DNA of 64,000 nt from Opitutaceae bacterium (GCA_016795545.1 JAEUGX010000033.1:186001-250000), one strand, 5' to 3'. Shown: positions 51,614 to 60,824, counted from the first letter of the stretch. The notes: a model not told the origin generated them from the letters alone. Program-made: numbers and translations.

Positions 51614-51790
51614 GAGGATTGGGAGTGGATTGGATTCAGCGGGAGAGACGCCGCGGCGCGGCCGATGTTGCCGCGATTTCCGGGAAAATATTCCGGCGGC
51701 CTGTAACCGCCCGCCGGGATTGTCGTCCCCCGGCCCGTCGCGGCGGGTCCGCAAAACCGGCCTTGTCTCGGCGGACGGGAGCGGCGGAAC

Positions 51791-52180
51791 ATGCCGCCCC
51801 GACCCGCCATGGACCTCGCCCAGCTGACCCGACTCGCCGAACCGGTGGTGGCCGCCGCCCAGCGCCGGCTGCCACCCGACGTCCGGGCCGCCGCCGCGGC
51901 CGTGCCGGTGTGCTTCGAGGCGCGCCCCAACGCCGCCCTGCTCGCCGAGGGCTGGGAACCCGACATCCTGGGCATGTTCGTAGGCCACGGGCACCTCGCC
52001 GAGTTTGCCGAAAGCCAGCCGCTACCGCCGCAGATCCTGCTCTTCCTGGAGAACATCATGGACTACGCGGAATGGGACGAAGCCATCTACCGCGACGAGG
52101 TGCGACTGACCTACCTGCACGAGCTGGGGCACTACCTGGGCTGGGACGAGGATGAGATCGCCCGCCGCGGGCTGGACTGA
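51791..52180 (+). CDS. Zincin-like metallopeptidase (PF06262 type)
   Basis: A 129-residue small cytoplasmic protein. The C-terminal part carries HELGHYLGWDEDE (His110, Glu111, His114), which is the minimal zincin motif with the following Gly and acidic residue of the PF06262 family. The segment PPQILLFLENIMDYAEWDEA before it is also typical. Most members are uncharacterised. The ATG at 51791 has GGGAG 9 bases upstream; an in-frame ATG at 51809 is the alternative. It is divergent from the Spy-like gene (177-base gap). Confidence 0.8.
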   Translation: MPPRPAMDLAQLTRLAEPVVAAAQRRLPPDVRAAAAAVPVCFEARPNAALLAEGWEPDILGMFVGHGHLAEFAESQPLPPQILLFLENIMDYAEWDEAIYRDEVRLTYLHELGHYLGWDEDEIARRGLD

Positions 52181-52337
52181 GTCCGCCGTCCGGACTGCAA
52201 CCTTCCCGCCGCCGGGCTGTCCACACCCCGAGCCCGCCGGAAGAAGGTCTTTCATTCCCCACCTGAATCTGCATATACCCCACTTGGAAAACAGCTTTGC
52301 CCTTCGCCCGCCGAGACCCATTGTCCGTCCAATCACC

Positions 52338-53024
52338 ATGAAGAAGTTTCTCATCGCCCTCTTGTGCCTTGCCTCCCTGGCCGGCCGCCTGTCCGCCGCC
52401 CAGGTGCTGGACCGCAAGGAAGTCATCGAGCGCCTCGATTCGTGCGAGGCGATCCTCCAGGAAATCCAGGGCAATTTCAAAACCGCGATCCCCGCCGAAT
52501 ACCTGCGCGCAGCCAAGGGCATCGTGATCGTCAACCAGTTCCAGGCCGGCTTCATCCTCGGCATCAAGGACGGCTATGCCGTCGCCATGGTCCGCCGGCC
52601 CAACGGCAAGTGGTCCGTGCCCGCCTTCCTCAAGGCCGGCGAGGTCAGCTTCGGCCTCCAGGCCGGCGGCAAGACCTTCAACGGCGTCTACCTGCTCATG
52701 GATGACTCCACCGCGCGCCTCCTCTTCAAGAACCGCATGAACCTCGGCGCCGAGGCCAAGGCCGTGGCCGGCGTCCGCGCCGCCGAACGCGAGGCCGTCA
52801 CCAAGCCGCTGCCCAGCGACGTCAAGGTCCTCGTCTACACCGCCCAGGAGGGCTTCTACCTCGGCGCGGCCATCAAGACCGGCTACATGTCGCCGCACGA
52901 GGAGGCCAACCGGCTCTTCTACAACACCACGTACCGCATGCCGGAGCTTCTCTACAGCGACTGGGTCACGCCCCCGCCGGAAGCCCGTTACATCATGGAT
53001 TACGTGGCGCGGCTGACGCAGTAA
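52338..53024 (+). CDS. Exported SYLF-domain protein (Ysc84-like)
   Basis: A 228-residue protein with a signal peptide (about 1-21). The remainder is a SYLF lipid-binding domain: PAEYLRAAKGIVIVNQFQAG, then GVYLLMDDSTARLLFKNRMN, the alanine-rich GAEAKAVAGVRA, and FYLGAAIKTGYMSPHEEANR. In eukaryotes (Ysc84/SH3YL1) SYLF binds phosphoinositides; the bacterial exported forms are unstudied and may sit in the periplasm or at the outer membrane. The C-terminal ~35 residues are an added tail. The ATG at 52338 is the first with a good signal peptide. Confidence 0.85.
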   Translation: MKKFLIALLCLASLAGRLSAAQVLDRKEVIERLDSCEAILQEIQGNFKTAIPAEYLRAAKGIVIVNQFQAGFILGIKDGYAVAMVRRPNGKWSVPAFLKAGEVSFGLQAGGKTFNGVYLLMDDSTARLLFKNRMNLGAEAKAVAGVRAAEREAVTKPLPSDVKVLVYTAQEGFYLGAAIKTGYMSPHEEANRLFYNTTYRMPELLYSDWVTPPPEARYIMDYVARLTQ

Positions 53025-53047
53025 GCCGGATTCCCGGCCGGCCCGGT

Positions 53048-53566
53048 TCAGGCCTCCTTGCCCGCCCGGCCCTTGCGCAGCTCCCGGAGGTAGCGCGCCA
53101 GGTTGCGCAGGGCCTCCCCGGCGACGGCTTCCTGCGCCTGCACCCGGTTCATGCCGGGCATCTCCATCAGGCCGGAGATCACCATCGCCCAGCCGCCGCG
53201 CCGGCGATGGCACATGGCCCACCACGCGGTCGGCACCCGGATGCCGTCGGCGGCATGGGGCTCCGCGTAACCGGTGGTCGCGACCCCGAGATCCGAGCCG
53301 AAGAGCGCGCAGGCGCCCTGCGACATCTCGACCGCGACGCGCTGCGACACACAACTGACGCTGCGCGCGTGCGCGCGGTCGACCCCGAGGTGCACCACCT
53401 TCTGCTCCAGGGTGTAGGCGGTGATGCCGCCGAGAAAATAGTCCGAGGCGCCCGACACCGCGCCGATCTGCGCCTGCACCCGACCGCAGGTCAGGCTCTC
53501 GGCCACCGCCACGGTCAGCCGCGGCTTCTGCAGGAGCAGGCTCTTGAGCTCGTCGCCGTGGTTCAT
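53048..53566 (-). CDS. CinA C-terminal domain protein (nicotinamide-nucleotide amidase-like)
   Basis: A 172-residue stand-alone CinA-C domain. Motifs are VAVAESLTCGRVQAQIGAVS (with the active-site Ser-Leu-Thr), ASDYFLGGITAYTLEQKVVH, then LGVDRAHARSVSCVSQRVAV and GVATTGYAEPHAADG. PncC-type members deamidate NMN in pyridine-nucleotide recycling. The GYAEPHAADG motif differs from the usual GIAGP, so activity is not certain. It starts with ATG 7 bases after the exonuclease III gene and is very likely co-transcribed with it. Confidence 0.8.
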   Translation of the reverse strand: MNHGDELKSLLLQKPRLTVAVAESLTCGRVQAQIGAVSGASDYFLGGITAYTLEQKVVHLGVDRAHARSVSCVSQRVAVEMSQGACALFGSDLGVATTGYAEPHAADGIRVPTAWWAMCHRRRGGWAMVISGLMEMPGMNRVQAQEAVAGEALRNLARYLRELRKGRAGKEA

Positions 53567-53573
53567 GGGCGGC

Positions 53574-54335
53574 TCACTTCAGCTCCAGCCCCACCGGACA
53601 GTGGTCGCTGCCCATCACCTCGGGCGAGATCCACGCCCGCCGGAGCGCGGGCCGCAGCTTCTCCGACACCACGAAATAGTCGACGCGCCACCCGATGTTC
53701 CGCGCGCGGCAATTCATCATCTGGCTCCACCAGGTGTAATGGCCCGGCCCCTGCTCGAATTCGCGGAACGTGTCCACAAATCCTTTAGCCAGCAACGCGC
53801 TGAAGTTGTTCCGCTCCTCGTCGGTGAATCCGGCGTTGCGCCGGTTGGTCCGCGGGTTGGTCAGGTCGATCTCCTGGTGCGCGACGTTGAGGTCGCCACA
53901 GAAGACCACCGGCTTGCCCTTCTTCTCCAGCTTCTTCAGGTAGGCGAGGAACGCGGGGTCCCACTGCTCGGTGCGGTACTTGAGCCGCGTGAGCCCGCGC
54001 TGGGAATTGGGCTGGTAGACATTGACCAGGAAGAAGTCGCCGAACTCGGCCGTGATCACGCGGCCCTCGTCGTCGTGTCCGGGCATGCCGATGCCGTAGG
54101 TCACCTGCTTCGGCGCGACCCGGGTGAAGATGACCGTGCCGGAGTAGCCCTTCTTCACCGCGGCGGACCAGTACGGCGTGTAGCCCTTGACCCACTGCAC
54201 GTGCTGCACGTCGCCCGGGTGCGCCTTCGTCTCCTGGAGCGAGATCACGTCGGCCCCCACCGATCCCATGTAGTCGAGAAAACCCTTCTTGAGTACCGCG
54301 CGGATGCCGTTGACGTTCCAGGACACGAGTTTCAT
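53574..54335 (-). CDS. xth: Exodeoxyribonuclease III
   Basis: A 253-residue AP endonuclease and 3' exonuclease of base-excision repair. All family motifs are present: KLVSWNVNGIRAVLKKGF at the start, the metal Glu in DVISLQETKAHP (Glu35), NVYQPNSQRG, CGDLNVAHQEIDLTNP with its Asp/Asn pair, WRVDYFVVSE and the final GSDHCPVGLELK with the catalytic His. Length is standard. The ATG at 54335 is required for the motif-rich N-terminus. It is divergent from the DUF167 gene and leads a two-gene unit with the CinA-like gene. Confidence 0.95.
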   Translation of the reverse strand: MKLVSWNVNGIRAVLKKGFLDYMGSVGADVISLQETKAHPGDVQHVQWVKGYTPYWSAAVKKGYSGTVIFTRVAPKQVTYGIGMPGHDDEGRVITAEFGDFFLVNVYQPNSQRGLTRLKYRTEQWDPAFLAYLKKLEKKGKPVVFCGDLNVAHQEIDLTNPRTNRRNAGFTDEERNNFSALLAKGFVDTFREFEQGPGHYTWWSQMMNCRARNIGWRVDYFVVSEKLRPALRRAWISPEVMGSDHCPVGLELK

Positions 54336-54446
54336 CGCCCCGATTCCAGCCCGTGACCCCGCCTCCGCGCAAGGGGAATAGCTGCGGAGGGTTGTCTCCC
54401 CCGCCAAATATCACCACCAGGTCGACCGGTCTCCCACCCCTTCCCG

Positions 54447-54719
54447 ATGTCCACCCTCGAAATCAAGGTCATCCCCGGCGCCCCCCGGGACGAGGTGGTC
54501 GGGTGGCTGGGCGGGACGCTGAAACTCCGGATCCGCGCGCCGGCTCTCGCAGGCAGGGCCAACGACGCGGTGCTGGCATTCCTGGCCGCTCGCCTCGGCA
54601 GGCCCCGGCGGGACCTGACGCTCATCCGCGGCGAGAAGGCGCGGCAGAAGGTGGTCCGCATCGCCGGACTGACGCCGGACGAGATCCGGAGCCGGCTCGG
54701 AATGCCAAGCGTCACATGA
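54447..54719 (+). CDS. DUF167/YggU-family protein
   Basis: A 90-residue protein of the YggU family. EIKVIPGAPRDEVVGWLGG, KLRIRAPALAGRANDAVLAF and the LIRGEKARQKVVRIAGL stretch are the conserved elements. It is a small alpha/beta protein of unknown biochemical role, often next to cell-division or pyrroline-carboxylate reductase genes. Here it is divergent from exonuclease III and followed after 58 bases by the Cys/Met PLP enzyme. Confidence 0.9.
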   Translation: MSTLEIKVIPGAPRDEVVGWLGGTLKLRIRAPALAGRANDAVLAFLAARLGRPRRDLTLIRGEKARQKVVRIAGLTPDEIRSRLGMPSVT

Positions 54720-54777
54720 CACACCCCGCCATTGCTTGCCGCGGAGCGCGTCGGTGAGCTAAACCTTACGCCTCCCC

Positions 54778-56295
54778 ATGTCCGTCTTCCAACCGCTCCC
54801 GCTCGGCCAACGTATTCCCGGCAGCCCGCACTCCGTGGCCTGCAGCCTGCCGACCATGCAGGACGTCGTGGGCTACGAGGAAGGCCGGCCCGAGACCACG
54901 CGGCAGATCGCCTCCGGCTACCCGCGCTTCGTCGTCCACGCCCACACCCGCCAGCTGGCCGCCTTGCTGGGGCGCCGCCCCGAGCTCGCGGGCCGCTCGT
55001 TGTGGCTGGTGACCTCCCCCGCCATGGCTGCCGCCCTGGCCGACCACCTCGGCCGCGGCGCGCCGGCTCACGCGGCCCCGTTCGCCGCCGAGGGCGTCGA
55101 CGGCGTGGCCCACGCCGACTCCCCAGCCCTCAACGCGCGCAGCAAGGTCTTCCTCCAGCACATCGGCGGCTTCCTGTCGTCGCGCGCCGCGGAGGACCAC
55201 CTCGTCCGCCTCGGCGCCCTGCCGGCCGCGGCGCCGGAGCAGCTCTTCGCCGGCGACGCCGCCGCCGAGGTCCGGCGCGTGCTGCGCCCGGCCTTCGCGG
55301 GCGCGCAGGACCGCGACCTCCTGCTCGCCCCGAGCGGCATGAACGCCCTCTACGCCTCCTTCCGCGCCGTCAACGCGCTCCAGGCCCCGCGGGGCCGCAC
55401 GAAGTGGCTCCAGCTGGGCTGGCTGTACCTCGACTCCATCGCGCTGATGCGGAAGTTCACGGCGGACCCGGCGCGCGACTACCTGCGCCTCGGCGACGTC
55501 ACCGACCTGGCCGCCCTCGCCCGCATCTTCCGCGAGCACGGCCCGCGCCTCGCCGGCCTGATCGTGGAGGCGCCCACCAACCCGCTCATCCAGACTCCCG
55601 ACATCGCGGCCGTGGCCGCGCTGGCCCGGGAACACGGCGCCCTCCTCGTGCTCGACCCGGCCATCAGCTCGCCTTTCAACGTCGACCTGCTGCCGCACGC
55701 CGACCTCGTCACGCAGAGCCTGACGAAGTACGCCGCGCACGAGGGCGACGTCATCGCCGGCGCCATCGTGGTGAACCCCGGCCGGCCCGACGCCGACGGG
55801 CTCCGCCGCCACGCCGCCGCCTTCCTCGAGCCGCTGCATGGCCGCGACGTCGCCCGCCTCGCCGCCCAGATCGGCGCCGCGCCCGGAGTCGTCGCCCGCA
55901 TCAACGCCGGCACGCTCCAGGTCGCCGCCTTCCTCGAGGCGCACCCCGCCGTCCGCCAGGTGTGGTGGGCCCTCCAGCCCGCCACGCGCGCCAACTACCT
56001 GAAGATCGCCCGCACCCCGGAGTCCGTCGGCGCGATGATCTCCTTCACGCTGCGGAGCCCGCTCACCCTCGAGCGGTTCTACGACCGGGTCCGCCTGCCC
56101 AAGGGGCCGAGCTTCGGCATGACCACCACGCTCATCTCGCCGTTCATCTACCTCGCCCACTACGACCTCGTCACCTCCGAGGCGGGCCGCGCCGAGCTCG
56201 CCGCCCACGGCCTCGACCCCCAGCTCCTCCGGCTGTCCGTCGGCACGGAGCCGGTCGACGACATCATCGCCACCCTCGCCGAGGCCCTGGCCTGA
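54778..56295 (+). CDS. Cys/Met-metabolism PLP enzyme (cystathionine gamma-synthase-like)
   Basis: A 505-residue fold-type I PLP enzyme, longer than the usual 380-400. The cofactor elements are LVLDPAISSPFNVDLLPHAD (Asp in LDPA), the lysine in VTQSLTKYAAHEGD (Lys317), and LIVEAPTNPLIQTPDIAAVA before them. The first ~150 residues are extended and divergent relative to MetB/MetC. The architecture resembles yeast-type cystathionine gamma-synthase (Str2) proteins, which are also about this long. It probably acts in transsulfuration to methionine; the reaction is not proven. The start is ATG at 54778. Confidence 0.78.
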   Translation: MSVFQPLPLGQRIPGSPHSVACSLPTMQDVVGYEEGRPETTRQIASGYPRFVVHAHTRQLAALLGRRPELAGRSLWLVTSPAMAAALADHLGRGAPAHAAPFAAEGVDGVAHADSPALNARSKVFLQHIGGFLSSRAAEDHLVRLGALPAAAPEQLFAGDAAAEVRRVLRPAFAGAQDRDLLLAPSGMNALYASFRAVNALQAPRGRTKWLQLGWLYLDSIALMRKFTADPARDYLRLGDVTDLAALARIFREHGPRLAGLIVEAPTNPLIQTPDIAAVAALAREHGALLVLDPAISSPFNVDLLPHADLVTQSLTKYAAHEGDVIAGAIVVNPGRPDADGLRRHAAAFLEPLHGRDVARLAAQIGAAPGVVARINAGTLQVAAFLEAHPAVRQVWWALQPATRANYLKIARTPESVGAMISFTLRSPLTLERFYDRVRLPKGPSFGMTTTLISPFIYLAHYDLVTSEAGRAELAAHGLDPQLLRLSVGTEPVDDIIATLAEALA

Positions 56296-56451
56296 CACTG
56301 CCACGCGTCCGCCCCAGCCGGGCTCACGCCGCTGACAGCCCGCCGGCCGGGAAGCGACGCCGGGCGGGCGGGACGCCTGGAGTCTTCGGTTCGGCGGCGA
56401 CGGTTTGATCGCGCTTCGAGCGCGGACCGGCGGGCTCGCCTCCGCGGTTTC

Positions 56452-57798
56452 TCAGCCGCCAGATCCCCTCCCGGCGGTCCGGCGCAGGAACCGCCCGCCG
56501 AGCAGCACCGCCGCGCACGCCAGCCCGATGGCGAGGCCGCCCCAGATCCCCGGGGCGCCCGCCCCGGTCCGGAACGCCAGCACGTAGCCGAGCGGCAGCG
56601 CCACCAGCCAGTAGGCGACGAAGGTCAGGACGGTCGGCACCCGGACGTCGGTGAGCCCGCGCAGCACGCCGGCGAAGATCACCTGGGCGCCGTCGAAAAG
56701 CTGGAAAAACGCCGCGACCGCCAGCAGCCGGACCGCCAGCGCGGCGACGTCCGGCTCCGGCGTGAAGCCCGCCGCGATGAACCGGCCGCCCAGCCCGAAC
56801 GCCAGGGCGAACGCCGCCATCACGGCCAGCCCCGCCGCCAGCGCGCCCAACCCGATCGGCCGGACCGCCGCGGGCCGCCCCTCGCCCAGCGCGCGGCTGA
56901 CGCGCAGGCTGGTCGCCAGCGACAGCCCGAGCGGGAACATGAACGCCAGCGACGCGCAGCCGAGCGCGATCTGGTGGGCCGCCAGCGGCACGGCGCCCAG
57001 CCAGCCCATCATCAGCGCCGCGGCCGCGAACGCCCCGCCTTCGAACAGGAGCATGCCCGCGGCGGGCACGCCGAGCTTCAGCAGCGCCCCGAAGCGGGCG
57101 CGCTCCCAACCGGGCCGCGGCGCCGCGCGCACGGCGGCGAAACCCGGCGACCGCCGCAGCCAGAGGGCGATGGCCGCCACCGCCGCGCTCCGGGCCGCCA
57201 GCGTGGCGACGCCCGAACCCACCAGCCCCAGCGGCGGCACGCCGAGGTGGCCGAACACGAGCACCCAGTTGAGCGCGGCGTTCAGCGCCACGTCGGCCAG
57301 CATGATCCCCATCGGCACCCACGGGCGCCCGAGCGATTCCGCAAACTGCCGCTGCGCCTGGAACACCAGCGCCGGCACGAAGGACGCGCCGATCAGGAGG
57401 TAGAACGGCCGCACGATCGCGATCACCTCCGGCGGCTGCCCGAAGCGGTGCAGCTGCGTCGACAGCACCAGCATCAGGAGGAACGCGCCCAGCCCGGCCG
57501 CCAGGGCCAGCGCCTGCCCGTGCCGCAGCCAAGCCGCACACCCGTCCTCGCGTCCCGCCCCGTGGTCCCGGGCGGCGAACACGCCCGTGCCGACCAGCAG
57601 CCCGACCCCCATCAGGTACAGGAGCGCGAACACCCCGTGGGTGAACGCCGCCGCCGCCAGCGGCACCGTGCCCAGCCGGCCGATGAAGGCGTTGTCCGTG
57701 ATGCCGATCAGCATCTGGCTCACCTGCCCCACCACGATGGGCAGGGCCAGGGCCAGCGTGGGGCGCAATTCGCGCCGGAGTGCGGCATGCCGGTTCAC
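56452..57798 (-). CDS. MATE-family efflux protein
   Basis: A 448-residue transporter with about twelve helices in two bundles. MATE marks are LALPIVVGQVSQMLIGITDN at the first helix, AFIGRLGTVPLAAAAF and GVPAAGMLLFEGGAFAAAAL opening the second half, plus AAHQIALGCASLAFMFPLGL. It expels drugs or metabolites against Na+ or H+. There is no ATG near the start; a GTG at 57798 (VNRHAALRREL) gives normal family length. It is divergent from the EamA gene at 57886 (87-base gap). The 156 bases after it (56296-56451) show no gene. Confidence 0.9.
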   Translation of the reverse strand: MNRHAALRRELRPTLALALPIVVGQVSQMLIGITDNAFIGRLGTVPLAAAAFTHGVFALLYLMGVGLLVGTGVFAARDHGAGREDGCAAWLRHGQALALAAGLGAFLLMLVLSTQLHRFGQPPEVIAIVRPFYLLIGASFVPALVFQAQRQFAESLGRPWVPMGIMLADVALNAALNWVLVFGHLGVPPLGLVGSGVATLAARSAAVAAIALWLRRSPGFAAVRAAPRPGWERARFGALLKLGVPAAGMLLFEGGAFAAAALMMGWLGAVPLAAHQIALGCASLAFMFPLGLSLATSLRVSRALGEGRPAAVRPIGLGALAAGLAVMAAFALAFGLGGRFIAAGFTPEPDVAALAVRLLAVAAFFQLFDGAQVIFAGVLRGLTDVRVPTVLTFVAYWLVALPLGYVLAFRTGAGAPGIWGGLAIGLACAAVLLGGRFLRRTAGRGSGG

Positions 57799-57885
57799 GG
57801 CGCCACGAAGGCTGCTCGCCTCCGCGCCGGCAACGGAGATTTTGGTTGGTTCCCCCTGTACCCCGTGCCTTCGTGAGGCCCTGTC

Positions 57886-58746
57886 ATGTCGGCCCTCGCC
57901 CTCCTCCTCGTCGTGCTCGCCGCCGTCATGCACGCGACGTGGAACCTGGCCTCGAAGCGGGCCGCGGGCGGCCTGCCGTTCGTCTGGGTCAGCGGCGTCC
58001 TGTCGCTGGCGCTCTGGACCCCGGTCGTGGCCGCGTGGGCCTGGTTCCACCCGGCCGCCTTCACCCTCGCGGGCGCCGGCTTCATGGTGCTGAGCGGGCT
58101 GCTGCACGCGGGTTACTCCATCTACCTCCAGCGCGCCTACCGCGCGGGCGACTTCTCGCTCGTCTATCCCCTCGCCCGCGGCACCGGGCCGCTGCTCTCC
58201 GCCCTGGCCGCGATCGTCTTCCTGGGCGAGCGCCCCACCCCGCCGGCCCTGGCGGGCATCGCGCTCATCATCCTGAGCATCTTCTTCCTCACCGGCGGCA
58301 CCGCCCTCTGGCAGCGCCACCCCCACGGCCCGGCCATCCTCAACGGCGTGCTCTGCGGCCTGTTCATCGCCGCCTACACCGTGGCCGACCAGCGCGCCGT
58401 CGTCTTCGCGGCGGTGCCGCCCCTCCTCCTCGACTGGGGCGGCAATGTCGCCCGGACCGCCCTGCTGGCCCCCTTCGCCGCGCGCCGCTGGGCCGACTGC
58501 CGCCGGGTCTGGCGCGACCACCGGCGCGAATGCCTGGCCGTCGCCGTGCTCGGGCCGGCGGCCTACATCCTGATCCTCTGGGCCATGACCTTCTCGCCCC
58601 TCAGCTACATCGCGCCGGTGCGCGAGGTCAGCATCCTGATCGGCGCCTATTTCGGCGCGCGCTTCCTCAAGGAGGGCGACGTGCGCCGCCGGCTCCTGGC
58701 GACCCTCGGCATGGTCGCCGGCGTGATTGCGCTGGCCCTGGCCTGA
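57886..58746 (+). CDS. EamA-family (DMT) transporter
   Basis: A 286-residue ten-helix transporter. It begins LLLVVLAAVMHATWNLASKR, has AGDFSLVYPLARGTGPLLSA at the end of repeat one and MTFSPLSYIAPVREVSILIG in repeat two. The N-terminal H-A-T-W-N and the second-half PVRE motif set it in the EamA subgroup often annotated as multidrug or amino-acid exporters. It is the third EamA protein in the window and not close to the other two. Substrate unknown. Confidence 0.85.
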   Translation: MSALALLLVVLAAVMHATWNLASKRAAGGLPFVWVSGVLSLALWTPVVAAWAWFHPAAFTLAGAGFMVLSGLLHAGYSIYLQRAYRAGDFSLVYPLARGTGPLLSALAAIVFLGERPTPPALAGIALIILSIFFLTGGTALWQRHPHGPAILNGVLCGLFIAAYTVADQRAVVFAAVPPLLLDWGGNVARTALLAPFAARRWADCRRVWRDHRRECLAVAVLGPAAYILILWAMTFSPLSYIAPVREVSILIGAYFGARFLKEGDVRRRLLATLGMVAGVIALALA

Positions 58747-58766
58747 CCCAGGCCTATCGTGACGGC

Positions 58767-59261
58767 ATGCGCCGTCCCAAGGAGATCATCGTGCTGGTTG
58801 TGCTCCTCGCCGCCGCCATGGTGTTCGTGCTGTGGTATGTCATCGACCGCCGCGCCCGGATGCGCGCCGAATCCGCTCCGCCCGTGGCCGGCACCCCGGG
58901 CCTGCCGCCACCGGCGCCTGCCGCCGGTTCCGGTCCCCGGCCGCTTCCCGGCCGCACCCCGTCCGCCGGACCCGTGCCGTCCATGCCCGCCGGCGATCTC
59001 TCTTCCGGCCCGGTTCCCTCCCGGCCCGGCGACCAGCCCATGACGGGGCCCGTCCCGCCTTCCGGCGCCACGGAAGAACCCGTGCCCCTCGGCGGAGCCA
59101 ACGAACGCAAGACCATCGATTTCAGCGGCGGCAAGGCTGTCGTGAAGGACAGCCCCGAAGACCGGGCCGCCATCGACGCCGCCGTGAAGGACATCCGGGA
59201 AGCCACCGCCGCAGTGACCTTCGAGGCCCGGCCGAAAGCGCCGCCGCCAAAGAGCGATTGA
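58767..59261 (+). CDS. Membrane-anchored proline-rich protein, unknown function
   Basis: A 164-residue protein starting with one membrane helix (about 6-25, IIVLVVLLAAAMVFVLWYVI). A long Pro/Gly/Ser-rich linker (about 35-105) follows, with imperfect repeats of the form SAGPVPSMPAGD / SSGPVPSRPGDQ / MTGPVPPSGATE. The short charged end (KTIDFSGGKAVVKDSPEDRA and on) is probably helical. It has no recognised family and is likely periplasmic. It begins 20 bases after the EamA stop, so the two are probably one transcript. Confidence 0.65.
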   Translation: MRRPKEIIVLVVLLAAAMVFVLWYVIDRRARMRAESAPPVAGTPGLPPPAPAAGSGPRPLPGRTPSAGPVPSMPAGDLSSGPVPSRPGDQPMTGPVPPSGATEEPVPLGGANERKTIDFSGGKAVVKDSPEDRAAIDAAVKDIREATAAVTFEARPKAPPPKSD

Positions 59262-59268
59262 CGCGGCC

Positions 59269-59298
59269 GGAGGCGTTTCTCTCCCGGCCAACGCCTCC
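59269..59298 (+). terminator. Hairpin after the proline-rich gene
   Basis: Nine-base arms GGAGGCGTT / AACGCCTCC with a 12-base loop lie just after the stop at 59261. There is no T-run, so it is a candidate 3'-end structure only. Confidence 0.35.
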
Positions 59299-59327
59299 CT
59301 CCGGGTCTTCCCAAGCCCTCCGCATAC

Positions 59328-59370
59328 GTCCCGTGCCCGCCCCGGGAGGGGCGGGATCCGCGCACGGACG
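59328..59370. terminator. Large hairpin between convergent genes
   Basis: An 8-bp perfect inner stem CCCGCCCC / GGGGCGGG (59336-59355, loop GGGA) lies inside a weaker outer stem (GTCCCGTGC with GCACGGAC). It sits right after the stop of the minus-strand envelope cluster. The inner stem is nearly the same as the hairpin at 10378-10401. Confidence 0.5.
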
Positions 59371-60348
59371 TCACTTGGCGCCCAGCGTCATGTCCTCCAT
59401 CAGCGCCAGCGCGGTCGCCTCGGCGATGTCGCTGGCGTCGAACCGGGCCACGATTCGACCCGCCTCGCGGTCCTTGCCGAGCACGTCGCGCGAGCTGGCC
59501 TGGCCGATGATCGCGGCATCGCGCAGCCGGATCGCGGTGGCCTGGATGTCGGGCACGGCGGCCGTCGTGTCGCCCGAGACCCGCGTCACCGCCGCCTGGC
59601 GGCTCGAGATCAGGACTTCGACAACCACGTCGGCCACCTGCGCCAGCGCCTCGCGGTCCTTCCTGGCCTGGTCGTTGGCGCCGGCGGTGAAATGGCTGAT
59701 TTCCTTGTCGGCGATCAGCGCCGTGGCGGCGCGCTGGTCCGCCAGGGCCGCGCCGGCGACGCGGAACGGGCGGCCGAAGAGCCGCTCGACATCGCGCACG
59801 GTCTGGCGGTCGGCCAGCGTGGTTTCCGCGCCGGCCCTGGCCTCGTAGGTGTTCTCGCCCGACACCTTCTCCGTCGAGGTCTGCGTGCTGCCCTTCCCGC
59901 CCACGACCGCCGCGGACGCGCCGGCGGAACCGCCGACGCTCACATTGACCTGGGTCTGCGGGGCGCCCGCGGGCGCCGGGGCCTCGACGTCGCTCCGGGT
60001 CTCGGAACGCGCGGCCTCCGTGCGCTCCGTGCGCTTGCTCAGCTTCAGCCCCGCCGTCGTGTCGACCAGCTCGCGGTTCACGTAGAAAAGCAGGCGGGGC
60101 GAACCCAGCCGAGCGTAGGCCTCCTTGAACTTGTCGACCACCGCGCGCGCCTGCTCGGCCGGGATGATGGCCTCGTTGCCGCCGATGTACACACGCTGGT
60201 CGCCCAGCACCGGCTCCGCCGGACGGACCGCCGGCGCCGTGACGACCGGCGGGCGCTCGCCCGCCGTGGCGGAGGAAGCCGGCTGCGCGGAGGCCGACGC
60301 AGCCGCAAGGACACAGAGAAACGCAACCGAAGGAACCGAGGTTTTCAT
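59371..60348 (-). CDS. Exported protein of the LpoB cluster, unknown function
   Basis: A 325-residue protein with a signal peptide (about 1-21, ending SASA). No family is recognised. About residues 50-100 hold GGNEAIIPAEQARAVVDKFK and LGSPRLLFYVNRELVD. A Gly/Ala/Ser-rich low-complexity middle (about 130-165) follows. The C-terminal ~150 residues (TVRDVERLFGRPFRVAGAAL, EALAQVADVVVEVLISSRQA, VTRVSGDTTAAVPDIQATAI) resemble the alpha/beta fold of LpoB/CsgG-type periplasmic proteins. It is last in a four-gene minus-strand run with YcfL-, COG3014- and LpoB-like lipoproteins, so it may act in peptidoglycan synthase control (inference). Confidence 0.7.
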   Translation of the reverse strand: MKTSVPSVAFLCVLAAASASAQPASSATAGERPPVVTAPAVRPAEPVLGDQRVYIGGNEAIIPAEQARAVVDKFKEAYARLGSPRLLFYVNRELVDTTAGLKLSKRTERTEAARSETRSDVEAPAPAGAPQTQVNVSVGGSAGASAAVVGGKGSTQTSTEKVSGENTYEARAGAETTLADRQTVRDVERLFGRPFRVAGAALADQRAATALIADKEISHFTAGANDQARKDREALAQVADVVVEVLISSRQAAVTRVSGDTTAAVPDIQATAIRLRDAAIIGQASSRDVLGKDREAGRIVARFDASDIAEATALALMEDMTLGAK

Positions 60349-60410
60349 GGCGTTGTTGGTTGGAAGGATTGCTGCCGCCGGCCCGGCCCGGCCGGCCGGC
60401 GTCCGGGGCC

Positions 60411-60824
60411 TCACCGCGCCTGCCGCACCGCGACGGTGTACTTGCGCGCCAGGTTGTTCATCGAGGTGAAGGGCACGGCCTCCGTGGCGCCCTCGCCGAG
60501 GATCAGCGTCTGCCAGGGCGTCTCGTCGCCGGTCGACACGCCGTGATCATCCTTGAACTCGCAGCGCACCTGGACCTGGATGCGGCGGTTCTCGCGGTTC
60601 TTGACGTTGGCGACGACCTCGAGGCGGCCGTCGTCGGTGACGCGCTCCTGGAGGCCGGTGCAGGTCACCGAAACCTGCGTCGGGCGGTCCATCAGGATGA
60701 ATTTCTCGGTGTTCTCGATGGAGTATTTGGTGGTCTCCTGCGGCAGGAAGGGACCCGGCTCGTTCTGGCAGCCCGCCAGCCCGAGGGCGGCGAGGACGGC
60801 GAGAGTCGGTAGGATCGGTTTCAT
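60411..60824 (-). CDS. YcfL-like (DUF1425) lipoprotein
   Basis: A 137-residue lipoprotein with a clear lipobox (LGLAGC, Cys19). The rest is a beta-rich domain with RLEVVANVKNRENRRIQVQV, RCEFKDDHGVSTGDETPWQT and ATEAVPFTSMNNLARKYTVA, the pattern of DUF1425/YcfL. In E. coli ycfL lies directly next to lpoB, and the same neighbourhood occurs here. The role is unknown, but it is probably linked to the outer-membrane activation of PBP1b. It follows the COG3014-like gene by 54 bases. Confidence 0.85.
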   Translation of the reverse strand: MKPILPTLAVLAALGLAGCQNEPGPFLPQETTKYSIENTEKFILMDRPTQVSVTCTGLQERVTDDGRLEVVANVKNRENRRIQVQVRCEFKDDHGVSTGDETPWQTLILGEGATEAVPFTSMNNLARKYTVAVRQAR